From Legionella_C sp048541585 (GTDB lineage Bacteria > Pseudomonadota > Gammaproteobacteria > Legionellales > Legionellaceae): a DNA stretch of 64,000 nucleotides. The translations under genes were made by a program, and so were the position numbers. Below, in pieces: positions 9,301 to 17,091 of this stretch (within the stretch, counting starts at the first letter, position 1; each line of letters opens with the position of its first letter). The DNA is taken from positions 248,001 through 312,000 of the forward strand of contig NZ_CP183303.1 of NCBI RefSeq assembly GCF_048541585.1, written 5' to 3'. The notes under the pieces were generated by a model that saw only the letters and a list, made by a program, of their open reading frames with translations, had not been told where the DNA came from and did no database searches.

Positions 9301-9769
9301 AGATACGCATGGTACAAAAACTATAACCATTAATGAGGAACAAGGCGCTCTTTTACATTTAACCTCTTTTTTCAATAAAAAACGGTTAAATATAAGTGCC
9401 AGAAATGATAGCAGCTTATTTATTTCTAAGTTGCAAAAACCGGCATTCCAAGTTGAATCGCTATTTGCAGTCTTAAATTATAATTTTAGCTTAGTGCTAA
9501 ATGATCATGAAGGAAATCCCTACCTCATCTTTAAGAAAACGGATCAAGAAGGCATTGAAATGACAATTATTGATCCTGAACAAGTAAGAGAGAAACTCTC
9601 TCCTCGCAGTAGTGAATCAGGATTAATTAAAATGATGTTACTGTATGGAAAATACGGTAGCTTAAAGGAAGTGCAAAAACAATGCTTACTTCATGATGGT
9701 GGTGATCAACTTGTAGAAAGTATGCTTGATGAAGCAACGGTTAAGCACGATATAAAAAGTGTAGTTTAA
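6353..9769 (+). CDS. large protein with C-terminal zeta-toxin-like kinase, candidate effector
   Basis: A 1138-residue soluble protein, alone in its transcription unit. Residues 1-780 are helical, charged and without a family I recognise, with coiled-coil-like stretches around 370-410. Near residue 800 a P-loop kinase begins: FIGPSASGKST (Walker A, 804-812), then STDDYRGIYLPG (about 829-840), MIVDGVTYKP, a D-DDVAEVV segment and an arginine-rich lid (RTYNRATRED). This matches the zeta-toxin/UNC kinase fold. About 150 further residues follow the kinase. Zeta toxins phosphorylate UDP-N-acetylglucosamine. In an intracellular bacterium a stand-alone giant without an antitoxin gene suggests a translocated effector rather than a toxin-antitoxin system. 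That role is inference. An unusually AT-rich 280-base promoter region precedes it. Confidence 0.6.
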   Translation: MKLFTKNNELNRYNNQNLSSSFENLIINNYAQSLKKDGINWDDLAIILLQELATKEIKVADQVIEKTNENSSYNELILQHIIDKLYSRPSYHLFLEKFALKLSHSKERHITLDLLREAKINNLSELEKVFKEFLHEQKKLAKYAPNLVKIKDEDDYEQLIDCLVVNPLYENFLRAFTIHLASEFNQDSDNEKVVAPETLTRDSLIKFFQVISTDITTQIPPNKEYKKGKLYVELDNSFFNYTILKANGELVKGMIHSADINSLIYEHTTEEELKQYLPNILNVTALRGHTNQLAVNNTASLRDKAIHFITTKFNTDPQATNLPPNNFIQREEAKFILNQWLNAGNLPNLTQLLLENSHQRYEENLNRLAAQAKNHREVNNDIKDEIDAVKDLMKAIMDVVASLGKDKNEKDNKLNSYVQALIIHLKKLKNFYDKTPILFANEPFPKTDGNFNEFVCNFILNQQDFEQIEYTSQGETWYLDWSSLVAAIVKNKFAAPIYNKENGERDYLLNEDGELVPAAVILREELKLKLLAYLNDEPEYYHKHALQEYQKEQAALTQSKHSEAYTLNKELTLPDKPINLPTITLEEARKEAYRHYDMRHVLTLKSYKTWTTKEKSLQQQHNRILQPNFMEGIIDEQLYHAKMAQEEWLTDVLVPRLSSALYLNIAARLITDYRVDIEEVNKLAKKLWHDISMSNAMDKLSLDWQNMTIRLAPLAESHLYDDCVRKATERMKKLYPDIVEDSFDYDFKFKSCLEMERNKVRKKLTNEVVGAFLDNYLDSFAQQDNLEKKPQLPIGDNKDYVFIGPSASGKSTISNQYVKEQDRMNYVSMSTDDYRGIYLPGTDDFEQLETEQIFIRTQDSAYLVSELVEDRMKSFKDKRPNMIVDGVTYKPAHRALVETNNNSVVVWACLDDVAEVVKRTYNRATREDTSAADKGRHVNTTSLLHMHKTASIGLVAYCAPNTTIAVYNTNIRPNEVPALIATIDTHGTKTITINEEQGALLHLTSFFNKKRLNISARNDSSLFISKLQKPAFQVESLFAVLNYNFSLVLNDHEGNPYLIFKKTDQEGIEMTIIDPEQVREKLSPRSSESGLIKMMLLYGKYGSLKEVQKQCLLHDGGDQLVESMLDEATVKHDIKSVV

Positions 9770-10111
9770 ATTAAATTTACCGACTAATCTAAAACGAGCC
9801 CAGGGATGGCTCTACTTTAAATAAATTAATTCTTTTAATAAAAATTTACCTACCTTAAATGATCTTGCATGACATTCAACTCCTCCTAAAAATATTAAAA
9901 TGGGAAAAATTTTAATAGATAACATCATCATTTAGTTTTAAGAAGTAACGCTGTAAAAATTAAGTAACTTCTCTACACTTTATCTCAAATATTTTTTATT
10001 CACGGGGTATTGCTGTCAAACATAATAACAGATAAAGTCTATTACGAACTGTGTGTTAAATATTCCTGCAGTTTGGGTTGATAAGTAAGTTAAAACCAGG
10101 AGGAGTAGTAA
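9770..10111. other. intergenic gap, weak terminator-like stem
   Basis: After the kinase gene a short stem (GAGCC at about 9796, GGCTC about 7 bases on) could help end transcription but has no T-run. The rest is AT-rich. A purine-rich AGGAGGAG lies just before the ATG of the next gene. Nothing else is visible. Confidence 0.35.
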
Positions 10112-10546
10112 ATGACTAGGCTTAATAGTGTAGAGACATATGTAGAACAAAAAGAAAAAATTATTAAGGATATTCATAAAATTTTTGAGCAAACGCCTGA
10201 AAAAGAGGAGCGGTCTAGGAGAATTGAAGCATTTAATACACTACTATTACTAGCAACCTGGGCAGAGCCAAAAATTTTAAATGATGAAATTAAAAGATGC
10301 TTTGCTGAAAATCAAAATAATAATACTATTGCGCTGATATCCGAGGAACTACGTGAGATAAATCGCTTTTGTGTATCGGATGCAAATATTAATAATAAAA
10401 ATTATCAAAACCCCAAAACTAGTATTAGTTTTTTTCCACCAGCCTCTACAGAAAATGAAATATTAGGTAAAGCATTAAGCGATATGATTTTTAGGAATAC
10501 TAAAGATAGTCCAGAAGAAAGAATTAGTTTTGGCCCTGAGCCTTAA
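10112..10546 (+). CDS. hypothetical helical protein (144 aa)
   Basis: A 144-residue hydrophilic protein of unknown function with a very strong ribosome binding site (AGGAGGAG 6-8 bases before ATG). Residues 1-95 look like three or four amphipathic helices (EQKEKIIKDIHKIFEQ, RRIEAFNTLLLLATWAE). The tail (about 95-144) is low in order, rich in asparagine, serine and proline, and ends with acidic SPEERISFGPEP. A short helical protein with a glutamate-bearing flexible tail is compatible with a Dot/Icm substrate, but nothing proves it. It stands alone. A 6-bp stem (CCTTAA/TTAAGG) overlaps its stop and may terminate it. Confidence 0.6.
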   Translation: MTRLNSVETYVEQKEKIIKDIHKIFEQTPEKEERSRRIEAFNTLLLLATWAEPKILNDEIKRCFAENQNNNTIALISEELREINRFCVSDANINNKNYQNPKTSISFFPPASTENEILGKALSDMIFRNTKDSPEERISFGPEP

Positions 10547-10712
10547 CAAATTCTTTAAGGGTTTATCATTAAAAGTAATTATTTTAATATTTTGCTTATA
10601 AATAGAGTCTTTTAGTAAAAAATTAAGCAAAACTATGATCTTAGGTAATTCGTAACTGTAAGCGCGATAAAAATTTCATATCGCTTAAATTGGTATTGCG
10701 GCAATACTTAAA

Positions 10713-10907
10713 TTAGCTCACCACTGTCAAGCAATGCTTAACTAAGGTATTACCTGTTAAAAACAAGCCAATACCTGCTAAGCAAGCTTGATGTAATGCA
10801 TCAAAATTATTTATATGTAAAATTGATTTGGGGCAAGGCAATTGATTTCCATGAGCAAGCCTCAGAAAATATGTGGGTTTGCAATAGCGTATGAGAAAAT
10901 AATTTCT
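10713..10907 (-). pseudogene. remnant of a LysR-type regulator (C-terminal end)
   Basis: Read on the minus strand, this stretch gives 64 stop-free codons ending in TAA at 10713-10715. The middle reads HINNFDALHQACLAGIGLFL, then TGNTLVKH. This is the late effector-binding part of LysR regulators, where an NN-DAL--ACLAGIGI segment precedes the final strand. No start codon, helix-turn-helix or upstream half is present, so it is a decayed fragment. The rest of the 10547-11080 gap holds no intact gene. Confidence 0.6.
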
Positions 10908-11080
10908 AAGCGTAATTTATAATAGCTGGTCATAAAAGCATGCAAATGCTGAAGTATTCAGTGTCTAGTAAGTAATAGTAGCCACTAAACATTTTAATTC
11001 TCCTTGGCACTAAATGAAGAAGGGATTTGGCAAGCAGAGCATAAAACTCTATTATTTACCCAGAGCTTTATTAATAAAGT
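10908..11080. other. intergenic remainder next to the LysR remnant
   Basis: This stretch may contain further decayed sequence of the lost regulator gene. A 20-codon minus-strand frame at 10930-10992 has a good AAGGAG site but no recognisable product. I see no RNA gene or repeat here. Confidence 0.3.
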
Positions 11081-11716
11081 TTAAAGTTTTACAGTAGAGG
11101 CTACTATCGGCTCTTCTGGTAAATATAACTTTTTAGCTTGCAGAAAAGATTCAGCAATTTCTGCTACTTCGGTTGGGTTTAATTTAGAGGCATTGACACT
11201 TAAAGTATTATTTACTTCAGCTAGAATTTGTTTTGCCATGGGACGAGTATTTTTAAGATAATCTGCAATTCTATAATTAATAACTGCTGCTTGATCATCT
11301 TTTCTGCCACGACCTGCTAAGCGCTTCTGCATGACTTCTTCGCTAACATTTAAATCAATAACTGCAGAAGGATGGCCATAAGTTTTTTTAAAAATATTCC
11401 ACTGGTTTAATGTCCTTGGAAAGCCGTCTAATAATATAGGCTTGGTTTCTTTTAATACATCTGCTTGTTGCATGACCTCAATAATATCTTGATCGTTTAA
11501 TAATTTACCTTGTTCCATTTGTTGCTTAAAGACTTGTGATTTTGGATGAGTGGGATTATTAATGATGCCTCGTAGGGACTCACCAATTGAAAAGTGATTA
11601 ATTTTTGGCAAATTTTTTGCTAAAACGCCTTTCCCACTACCAGGTCCGCCCATTAGTAAAATAATTTTAGGTGAAAGTAATTTTGGATTAGTTACTAATT
11701 TTGATGAGAAGAACAT
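11081..11716 (-). CDS. adenylate kinase-like nucleoside monophosphate kinase
   Basis: From ATG 11716 the protein has 211 residues with the adenylate kinase order: P-loop LMGGPGSGKG, an NMP-binding stretch (SIGESLRG, EQGKLLND), the hallmark DGFPRTLNQW, and a short lid starting AGRGRKDD, followed by NYRIADYLKNTRPM. It probably transfers phosphate from ATP to a nucleoside monophosphate in the cytosol. The lid is the short form without zinc cysteines. The tail after about residue 190 is not typical, so this is probably a divergent paralogue rather than the cell's main Adk. An open frame extends upstream to 11845, but that part crosses a palindrome and has no good ribosome binding site, while GGAA precedes 11716. 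Confidence 0.7.
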   Translation of the reverse strand: MFFSSKLVTNPKLLSPKIILLMGGPGSGKGVLAKNLPKINHFSIGESLRGIINNPTHPKSQVFKQQMEQGKLLNDQDIIEVMQQADVLKETKPILLDGFPRTLNQWNIFKKTYGHPSAVIDLNVSEEVMQKRLAGRGRKDDQAAVINYRIADYLKNTRPMAKQILAEVNNTLSVNASKLNPTEVAEIAESFLQAKKLYLPEEPIVASTVKL

Positions 11717-11784
11717 TTCCGATTCCAATTTTGTTATTTTAAGCGTTATAAAGGACAAAAAGCGAAGATTTGTAAAAAAACCTT

Positions 11785-11879
11785 CTGCCAGGCCAACGTC
11801 CTGTAGCTTGTCTACAGGCAAGCTACAGCATGGTGACTCGATCACTAAATTTTATGCATGAGCCGCAGGACATTGGCAG
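11785..11879. repeat. nested palindrome upstream of the adenylate kinase-like gene
   Basis: Inner arms CTGTAGCTTG (11801-11810) and CAAGCTACAG (11819-11828) are perfect with an 8-base loop. Outer arms beginning CTGCCA at 11785 pair with CAGGACATTGGCAG (11866-11879) with a small bulge. The ~95-bp structure is GC-richer than its surroundings. It may be a small palindromic repeat element or a leader structure for the minus-strand gene. The rest of the 11717-12040 gap shows nothing more. Confidence 0.55.
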
Positions 11880-12040
11880 AGTGTTAAAAGACGTTTCTCA
11901 CTTTTATCCGGTGCGAGTATTTTTAGTTCAAGTATCAAAACGCAATTAACTAAACTTTTTATAATTTGATATTACGCTTGAAAGGAAATTCGAGTCAATT
12001 GAGTTTTGACTTTCAACAGCTTTTTCATTTAAATACTTAA

Positions 12041-12847
12041 CTATATTTCTGTTGGCTGCATAACACTTTTTAAGAGAGCATTTTGTTTTGCAAAATCGAT
12101 GTAATGCACTGATTTTGTCATAAAGCGTTGCTCACTAAAAACACGCCAATTGATGGTACAGGATTGCTTATTGTTCTCCAGTATATAATAACTATTTAAG
12201 CCATCTTTACTGCGTTGGCACATTAATGAGCCTGCATGCATAACCAAGCAAGGATAATGATTATTTTTTTCAATTAATCCCAAGTGGGCATAATGTAGAT
12301 GCCCGGTGCAGACAATATTAATAGCGCTATCTTTTAAGTAATACAAAAATTCTTGGTCATTTTCTAAAGGTTTATGTAAGCCTTCAAGGTAATCAAAGTT
12401 GTGATGAAAGAATAAGATATTTAATTTTTCATCCTCATTATCAAAGTATTGCTTAATTGTTAGTAATAATTTGTGCGTGAGCCTGCCATCTTTAATATAG
12501 TAAGGATGAACGCTGTTAACGCCTAAGATTCTAATATCTTGATTGCTGAAAGTTACTGTTAAATCAGGTGTAACATAACGTTTATAATTTTCGAATGGGT
12601 AGAGTAGGCGCGCTAAAGTATTATATAGTGGGATATCATGATTGCCAGGTACTATAAATACAGGTTTTGGTAATTGGTTAAAGAATTCTTTAAATTGTTT
12701 AAATTGTGAAATTTTAGCACGCTGGGTTAAGTCACCTGAAATAATCATTATATCTGGCTTGTGTGCCATTATATCCTGTATAAATGCAGCTAAAATATGT
12801 TCATCATGCATACCAAAGTGCAGATCAGAGATGTGAATTATTTTCAT
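12041..12847 (-). CDS. calcineurin-like metallophosphoesterase
   Basis: A 268-residue protein with all five blocks of the binuclear metallophosphoesterase fold: ISDLHFG, SGDLTQ, PGNHD, FFHHNF and CTGHLHYAHLG. The closest types are CpdA-like cyclic-nucleotide or phospholipid-linked phosphoesterases. It has no signal peptide. Its ATG overlaps the TGA of the upstream lipid-kinase gene (ATGA), so the two are translationally coupled. The pairing suggests action on a phosphorylated lipid or second messenger related to the kinase product. The specific substrate cannot be read from sequence. Confidence 0.85.
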   Translation of the reverse strand: MKIIHISDLHFGMHDEHILAAFIQDIMAHKPDIMIISGDLTQRAKISQFKQFKEFFNQLPKPVFIVPGNHDIPLYNTLARLLYPFENYKRYVTPDLTVTFSNQDIRILGVNSVHPYYIKDGRLTHKLLLTIKQYFDNEDEKLNILFFHHNFDYLEGLHKPLENDQEFLYYLKDSAINIVCTGHLHYAHLGLIEKNNHYPCLVMHAGSLMCQRSKDGLNSYYILENNKQSCTINWRVFSEQRFMTKSVHYIDFAKQNALLKSVMQPTEI

Positions 12848-13710
12848 GATTTTTTTACCAGCAAGATAAGAGATTTGGGTAAACTTTTATACGTTAAAGG
12901 AGTATTGACTTGTAAGGTATCACCATCTAAAGAAATAGTTACTATTTTTTTACGATGAATAGTCACTTCAATAGGGCCCTTGGTATGTTTGATTTCGAAA
13001 TTATGTTTTTTCGTAAATAGAGCACGTAAAATTTCAAATAAGCGCAGCTTACCATGTTTAAAATAATACATCCCTAAAATCGCCTCGTTAAAAGTGTCAC
13101 GCGTGAATGAAAGTGGAAATTCATAAGAGTAAAGATTATTACTAATCATAAAAAAAGACGATTTTAATGAAAGCTTAAAATCAGGACATTTAATGACAAG
13201 TGAGTAGGTGCGATGATAAAACAAGGCTTGGATAAAACTTGGAATATAGCTTAACCACTTATTATAAAATTTCGTATAATAATCTCGCCTCTCAGCAAGC
13301 TTAGGATAAAACCCTATTGAGGAATTATTAATAAAAATATTGCCATTTATCTCAGCACAATCAATTAAATTAGTGATTTTGTTTTTTATAGCCAACGCTA
13401 ATTCATCTGCGCTAGATGGTAGATTTAATTCTTTTGCAAAATGATTTAAGGTTCCTAAAGGTAAAACCCCAAGAATAGTTTTAGTGTTAGCACACCATTG
13501 CGCTGCCGTTCGAATAGTACCATCGCCACCGCCAACTAATAAAATAGGATAATTTAAGCGGCACTGCTTAATAGTTTGTTCTAAATTTTTTGGGCTTGTT
13601 CTATAGAGCTGATAGGTAAGTTGATGCTTAGCCAAACCTTCTAAATAGCTATCTAGTTGATTGGCATTCTTAGCTCGGCTATTCACAATAACAGCAATAT
13701 CAACCATCAA
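12844..13710 (-). CDS. diacylglycerol/sphingosine kinase-like lipid kinase
   Basis: A 288-residue protein of the YegS/BmrU/DagK catalytic family. The nucleotide-binding loop GGGDGTIRTAAQW (about 58-70) and PLGTLNHFAKEL (about 83-94) are the family hallmarks. A beta-rich C-terminal domain follows (SSIGFYPKLAERR, then the SLDGD motif near the end). It phosphorylates a lipid alcohol such as diacylglycerol or a long-chain base at the membrane face. It is the first gene of a two-gene operon with the metallophosphoesterase (4-base overlap). Two ATGs in a row begin the frame, and either may be used. Legionella-type pathogens also carry lipid kinases as effectors, but nothing here shows export. Confidence 0.85.
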   Translation of the reverse strand: MMVDIAVIVNSRAKNANQLDSYLEGLAKHQLTYQLYRTSPKNLEQTIKQCRLNYPILLVGGGDGTIRTAAQWCANTKTILGVLPLGTLNHFAKELNLPSSADELALAIKNKITNLIDCAEINGNIFINNSSIGFYPKLAERRDYYTKFYNKWLSYIPSFIQALFYHRTYSLVIKCPDFKLSLKSSFFMISNNLYSYEFPLSFTRDTFNEAILGMYYFKHGKLRLFEILRALFTKKHNFEIKHTKGPIEVTIHRKKIVTISLDGDTLQVNTPLTYKSLPKSLILLVKKS

Positions 13711-13896
13711 TACTCCAAAAAAATATTTAATGTATTGTATTATAAGATAAGTTAAAGCGTTAAGTTTATTTAATTAGTCTATGTTATAAAACCAATTATC
13801 AACAGATTCTAAATTTTGTAGAGTCTTTCTAATTAAGATAATTTTCAAGTTATGCATATCCTGATACCATAAGGCAAAAAATTTCTTAGGAAAATT

Positions 13897-14382
13897 ATGC
13901 CATCCTTCGATATTGTTTCAGAGATAAATACTGTTGAATTACGACATGCGGTTGAAAATACTAGCCGTGAAATGGGAACACGATTTGATTTTCGTGGTGT
14001 ACAATCCAGCGTTGAGCTCAATGATCTAACGGTTACGCTAAAATCTGAGTCAGAATTTCAGGTTCGACAATTAGAAGATATGTTTCGCAACCATTGCACT
14101 AAGCGTAATGTTAGTGCAGCGGGTGTAGAGATTGAAGATGAGCCTGTTCATAGTGGCAAAACCTATTCTTTAAATATGAAATTTAAGCAAGGCATAGATC
14201 AACCTACCGCTAAAGAAATTATTAAACTCATTAAAGATAGTAAAGTTAAAGTACAAACCTCCATTCAAGGAGAGAAAATACGGGTAACGGGTAAAAAACG
14301 CGATGATCTACAAGAAACAATTGCGTTGCTGAAAAAATCAGATATTAAGATACCACTGCAGTATGAGAATTTTAGAGATTAG
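13897..14382 (+). CDS. yajQ: YajQ family nucleotide-binding protein
   Basis: A 161-residue protein of the normal length for YajQ (DUF520). It shows the conserved MPSFDIVSEI start, the TRFDFRG motif and the KVKVQTSIQG-KIRVTGKKRDDLQ segment. Two ferredoxin-like domains are expected. Members bind nucleotides, and some bind cyclic di-GMP and modulate transcription with a LysR partner. AGGA lies 7 bases before the ATG. It is monocistronic and ends at a hairpin about 70 bases downstream. Confidence 0.95.
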   Translation: MPSFDIVSEINTVELRHAVENTSREMGTRFDFRGVQSSVELNDLTVTLKSESEFQVRQLEDMFRNHCTKRNVSAAGVEIEDEPVHSGKTYSLNMKFKQGIDQPTAKEIIKLIKDSKVKVQTSIQGEKIRVTGKKRDDLQETIALLKKSDIKIPLQYENFRD

Positions 14383-14450
14383 TATGCTTTATAGTTATCT
14401 AGTTAAACAACGATCTTTGCTATTATTCTTTTAATTACAACTGATCATAC

Positions 14451-14476
14451 AAGGGCATCAATTTAAAGATGCTCTT
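14451..14476 (+). terminator. putative terminator after yajQ
   Basis: AAGGGCATC (14451-14459) pairs with GATGCTCTT (14468-14476) around an 8-base loop with one mismatch, and is followed by TTTCC. The T-run is short, so efficiency is uncertain. The remaining 14383-14688 gap has no gene. Confidence 0.5.
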
Positions 14477-14688
14477 TCCTCGCAAGCAGAAATCTATTTT
14501 CATCCAGGCACTATAGCTACATTGAAATAGACTTTCTGAGAGAAGTTGACAAAAATATTCTTAATTTAAAGATATTGCTTAAGCAATTACCTATTTAAAC
14601 AAGACATTCGCTATCAAACAATTCAATGAAAATAGTTTGCTTTATAAATACCAGATTAATTTTAATTACATTAAAAAAAAATGATTTA

Positions 14689-16701
14689 TCAAGTATTTTT
14701 TCTTGCATAAAGTATAATATTATCATCATTTTTCGTTACAACATAAAAGTTTTCTAATATATCATTTAATGGAATTAAATTATTTATTTCAGGTTGAAAG
14801 AAAAATGATTCTTGCTGCAATATATTCTTTTTAAGTTTTTCTAAATCTTCCTTTAAAATTATTTCAGCTGAGCCTGGCCCATTTATAGGTGAGGTAAAAC
14901 CTAATTCGCCATAATAAATAGCTTGGTTACTAGTTAAAATTAATATATTTTTGCTAGGAGAGTTTTTTTTAATAAATTCTAAATTTCTTTTCGTTTCTGT
15001 ATCGTAATTGTTCTTACTGTAATAATAGGAAAAGTTTTTTTTCGCTGATTGATAGAGCAAAGGTATACCTTTAAAGAACTCTGCTGCAGTAAGGAAAGAA
15101 AAAGATAAGATGGGAATAGATAATAATAAATATACTCTTGGTATTAGTTGTAAATAAATTAATCTGAATAAAAAATCAAGCAGGGAAAATGCAATAAAAA
15201 TAGCTGGCCAAGATACCAAAATAAGTACTTTTACATGGGCCCGACCTTGATAATAGATAAATAAACCTAGCCCTAAAATACTTAAGAAAAAAATAATTTC
15301 CCATAATTTGCTACGGCTTTGTCTTTTCCAATTATATAAAGCGCCTACTATACCAAATAAATATATACCATAAATTATTTGCCAAGGATCTGGTGAAAGA
15401 GGTAATGGTAACATCATAAAACCAGTTTTATAAAAAATTTTCTGATATTTAAAAAGTTGAGATAAATCTATTCCATGATCTGACTTAATATATAGATAAC
15501 TAATAAATATAAGAAGCGTAAGCGTCCAAGACGCTATAAGATGCATAATTAGATAAACAGCTCTTTTCTTATTAATTAATACTGACGGGAATAAAATGTA
15601 AGAGCCGATGTAGGATAGGAACGCTCCAAAAATAGCAATGCCTGTTTCTAAATTCCAGAGCATAGAAACAGCACTAAATACGCCTATAATTAATGAAAGC
15701 TTTTCACTTGGCTTTTGTATTAACCTATATTGTAAAAGAAGAGAAATAGCCGGAAAGAAAAATCGAATTGGATCATATTGAAAATAAGGCTCCCAAACTG
15801 CGCTTTTAATAAAATGCCAGGTAAAACCTGTCGTTAAACAAAGCGTTAGACTGTAAAATAAAAAAATATATTTATTTTTTTGTACTTTCCAATAGACAAC
15901 CAATAAAGATAATAGTGCAGCAAAATGCAGAATGCCCAAAACAAAAGTGTATTTAAAAATACTTAAGCCTATTATTTTAAAAATTGGCGCCAGAATTTCA
16001 CTATATAACCCATATTGAGCAGGGAGATCGCTAAGAAGCGTTTTACCTGCTACTACTTGTGATAAGCTATAAAAAGTAGCGCAAAAGTGTACTGCCCAAG
16101 CAGTAGTTTTATCGACTAAATCTATGTTCACAATTCTAAAAGAGAAGGTTTGAAAAAAAACTAGTAAACAGCTAATAAGGAAGAAAAAAGAAAATAAAAA
16201 TTTTCGATATTTTAAGTTTAAGTAGAAATTATTTGCTAATAGAAGGATTAATGCGTACCCCCCTATAAATAGAAAAATTATTTTCTTTTTAGAAAGGCTC
16301 TTAGGGCTTAGATACATAAAATATTCTGATTTATAAAAGCATATTATTAAAGCAGCAAATATCAATATACAAATTATGTAATTCACAATAATTATATTTT
16401 TAAAAGTAATTTTTTTAGTGAAATTTTTTGTAATTAAAATACTGAGATATGCAATAAGCGGCATTAAAAGTAAAGTACAGTTAAATGAAAATTTTTCATT
16501 ATTTTTAGAATATACTTTCGAGACGTACTGATCTAATAGTAAAGTAGATAAATCTTCATGAATTCCATTATTTGAAGCAAAGAAGCTATATAGGTTATAA
16601 ACAATAATTGCAAAGAAAACTACTATCAAAGCTGTTAAGTAAAAGGCAGTAAATAAATGTATGATATTTCTACTAAACTGTTGGTTATTGATACCTTTCA
16701 C
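14689..16701 (-). CDS. polytopic membrane protein, probable GT-C type glycosyltransferase
   Basis: A 670-residue protein with about 13-15 hydrophobic segments from residue 13 to about 540 and a soluble C-terminal part (about 560-670). After a transmembrane helix comes LPAQYGLYSEILAPIF, an outward-facing loop of the sort that carries catalytic or lipid-phosphate-binding residues in GT-C transferases. WHFIKSAVWEPYFQYDPIR is a second such loop. The fold suggests transfer of a sugar from a polyprenyl-phosphate donor on the periplasmic side. No family name can be assigned with certainty. It marks the left edge of the polysaccharide region and is divergent from the acyltransferase at 17092. A lipid-A or O-antigen decoration role is inferred. 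Confidence 0.6.
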   Translation of the reverse strand: MKGINNQQFSRNIIHLFTAFYLTALIVVFFAIIVYNLYSFFASNNGIHEDLSTLLLDQYVSKVYSKNNEKFSFNCTLLLMPLIAYLSILITKNFTKKITFKNIIIVNYIICILIFAALIICFYKSEYFMYLSPKSLSKKKIIFLFIGGYALILLLANNFYLNLKYRKFLFSFFFLISCLLVFFQTFSFRIVNIDLVDKTTAWAVHFCATFYSLSQVVAGKTLLSDLPAQYGLYSEILAPIFKIIGLSIFKYTFVLGILHFAALLSLLVVYWKVQKNKYIFLFYSLTLCLTTGFTWHFIKSAVWEPYFQYDPIRFFFPAISLLLQYRLIQKPSEKLSLIIGVFSAVSMLWNLETGIAIFGAFLSYIGSYILFPSVLINKKRAVYLIMHLIASWTLTLLIFISYLYIKSDHGIDLSQLFKYQKIFYKTGFMMLPLPLSPDPWQIIYGIYLFGIVGALYNWKRQSRSKLWEIIFFLSILGLGLFIYYQGRAHVKVLILVSWPAIFIAFSLLDFLFRLIYLQLIPRVYLLLSIPILSFSFLTAAEFFKGIPLLYQSAKKNFSYYYSKNNYDTETKRNLEFIKKNSPSKNILILTSNQAIYYGELGFTSPINGPGSAEIILKEDLEKLKKNILQQESFFFQPEINNLIPLNDILENFYVVTKNDDNIILYARKNT

Positions 16702-17091
16702 CTATATCTCCTAATAAATCTGCAAAAAATACCTATGCTAGCTATCTTTCATTTTAATTAAGCGGTAATAGGTTAAATTTTTGAAAATTGTTTAAATAAA
16801 GAATAAACATTGTATTAATCTACTTGATGTAGTCATTAAATACTGCGTTACTGTAGCAGACGATATAATAAATTGTCCTATTATCAGCAGTAAAGAGCAG
16901 ATTTCATAATTAAAATCTATACTTTGCTTTTAAGTACTCATAACTAATTGCTAGTTATTTGATATTTTGTTTACCATAACTCTAATTTTCTTAACTCTGG
17001 CTTTTAATTTAATAATTGAAGAGTATAATTGCTCTAATTTATTAGGATCCTTAGGCAATCTGCAAAGAATAATTAAAGAGATAATAAGTCC
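16702..17091. other. divergent intergenic region, nothing specific seen
   Basis: This 390-base AT-rich region separates the divergent membrane-protein and acyltransferase genes and should contain both promoters. I see no convincing open frame, RNA gene or strong palindrome. Confidence 0.4.

Noticed and set aside
10930..10992. 20-codon minus-strand frame with a good AAGGAG site
   Set aside because: Too short and without similarity. It lies in a decayed region next to the LysR remnant.
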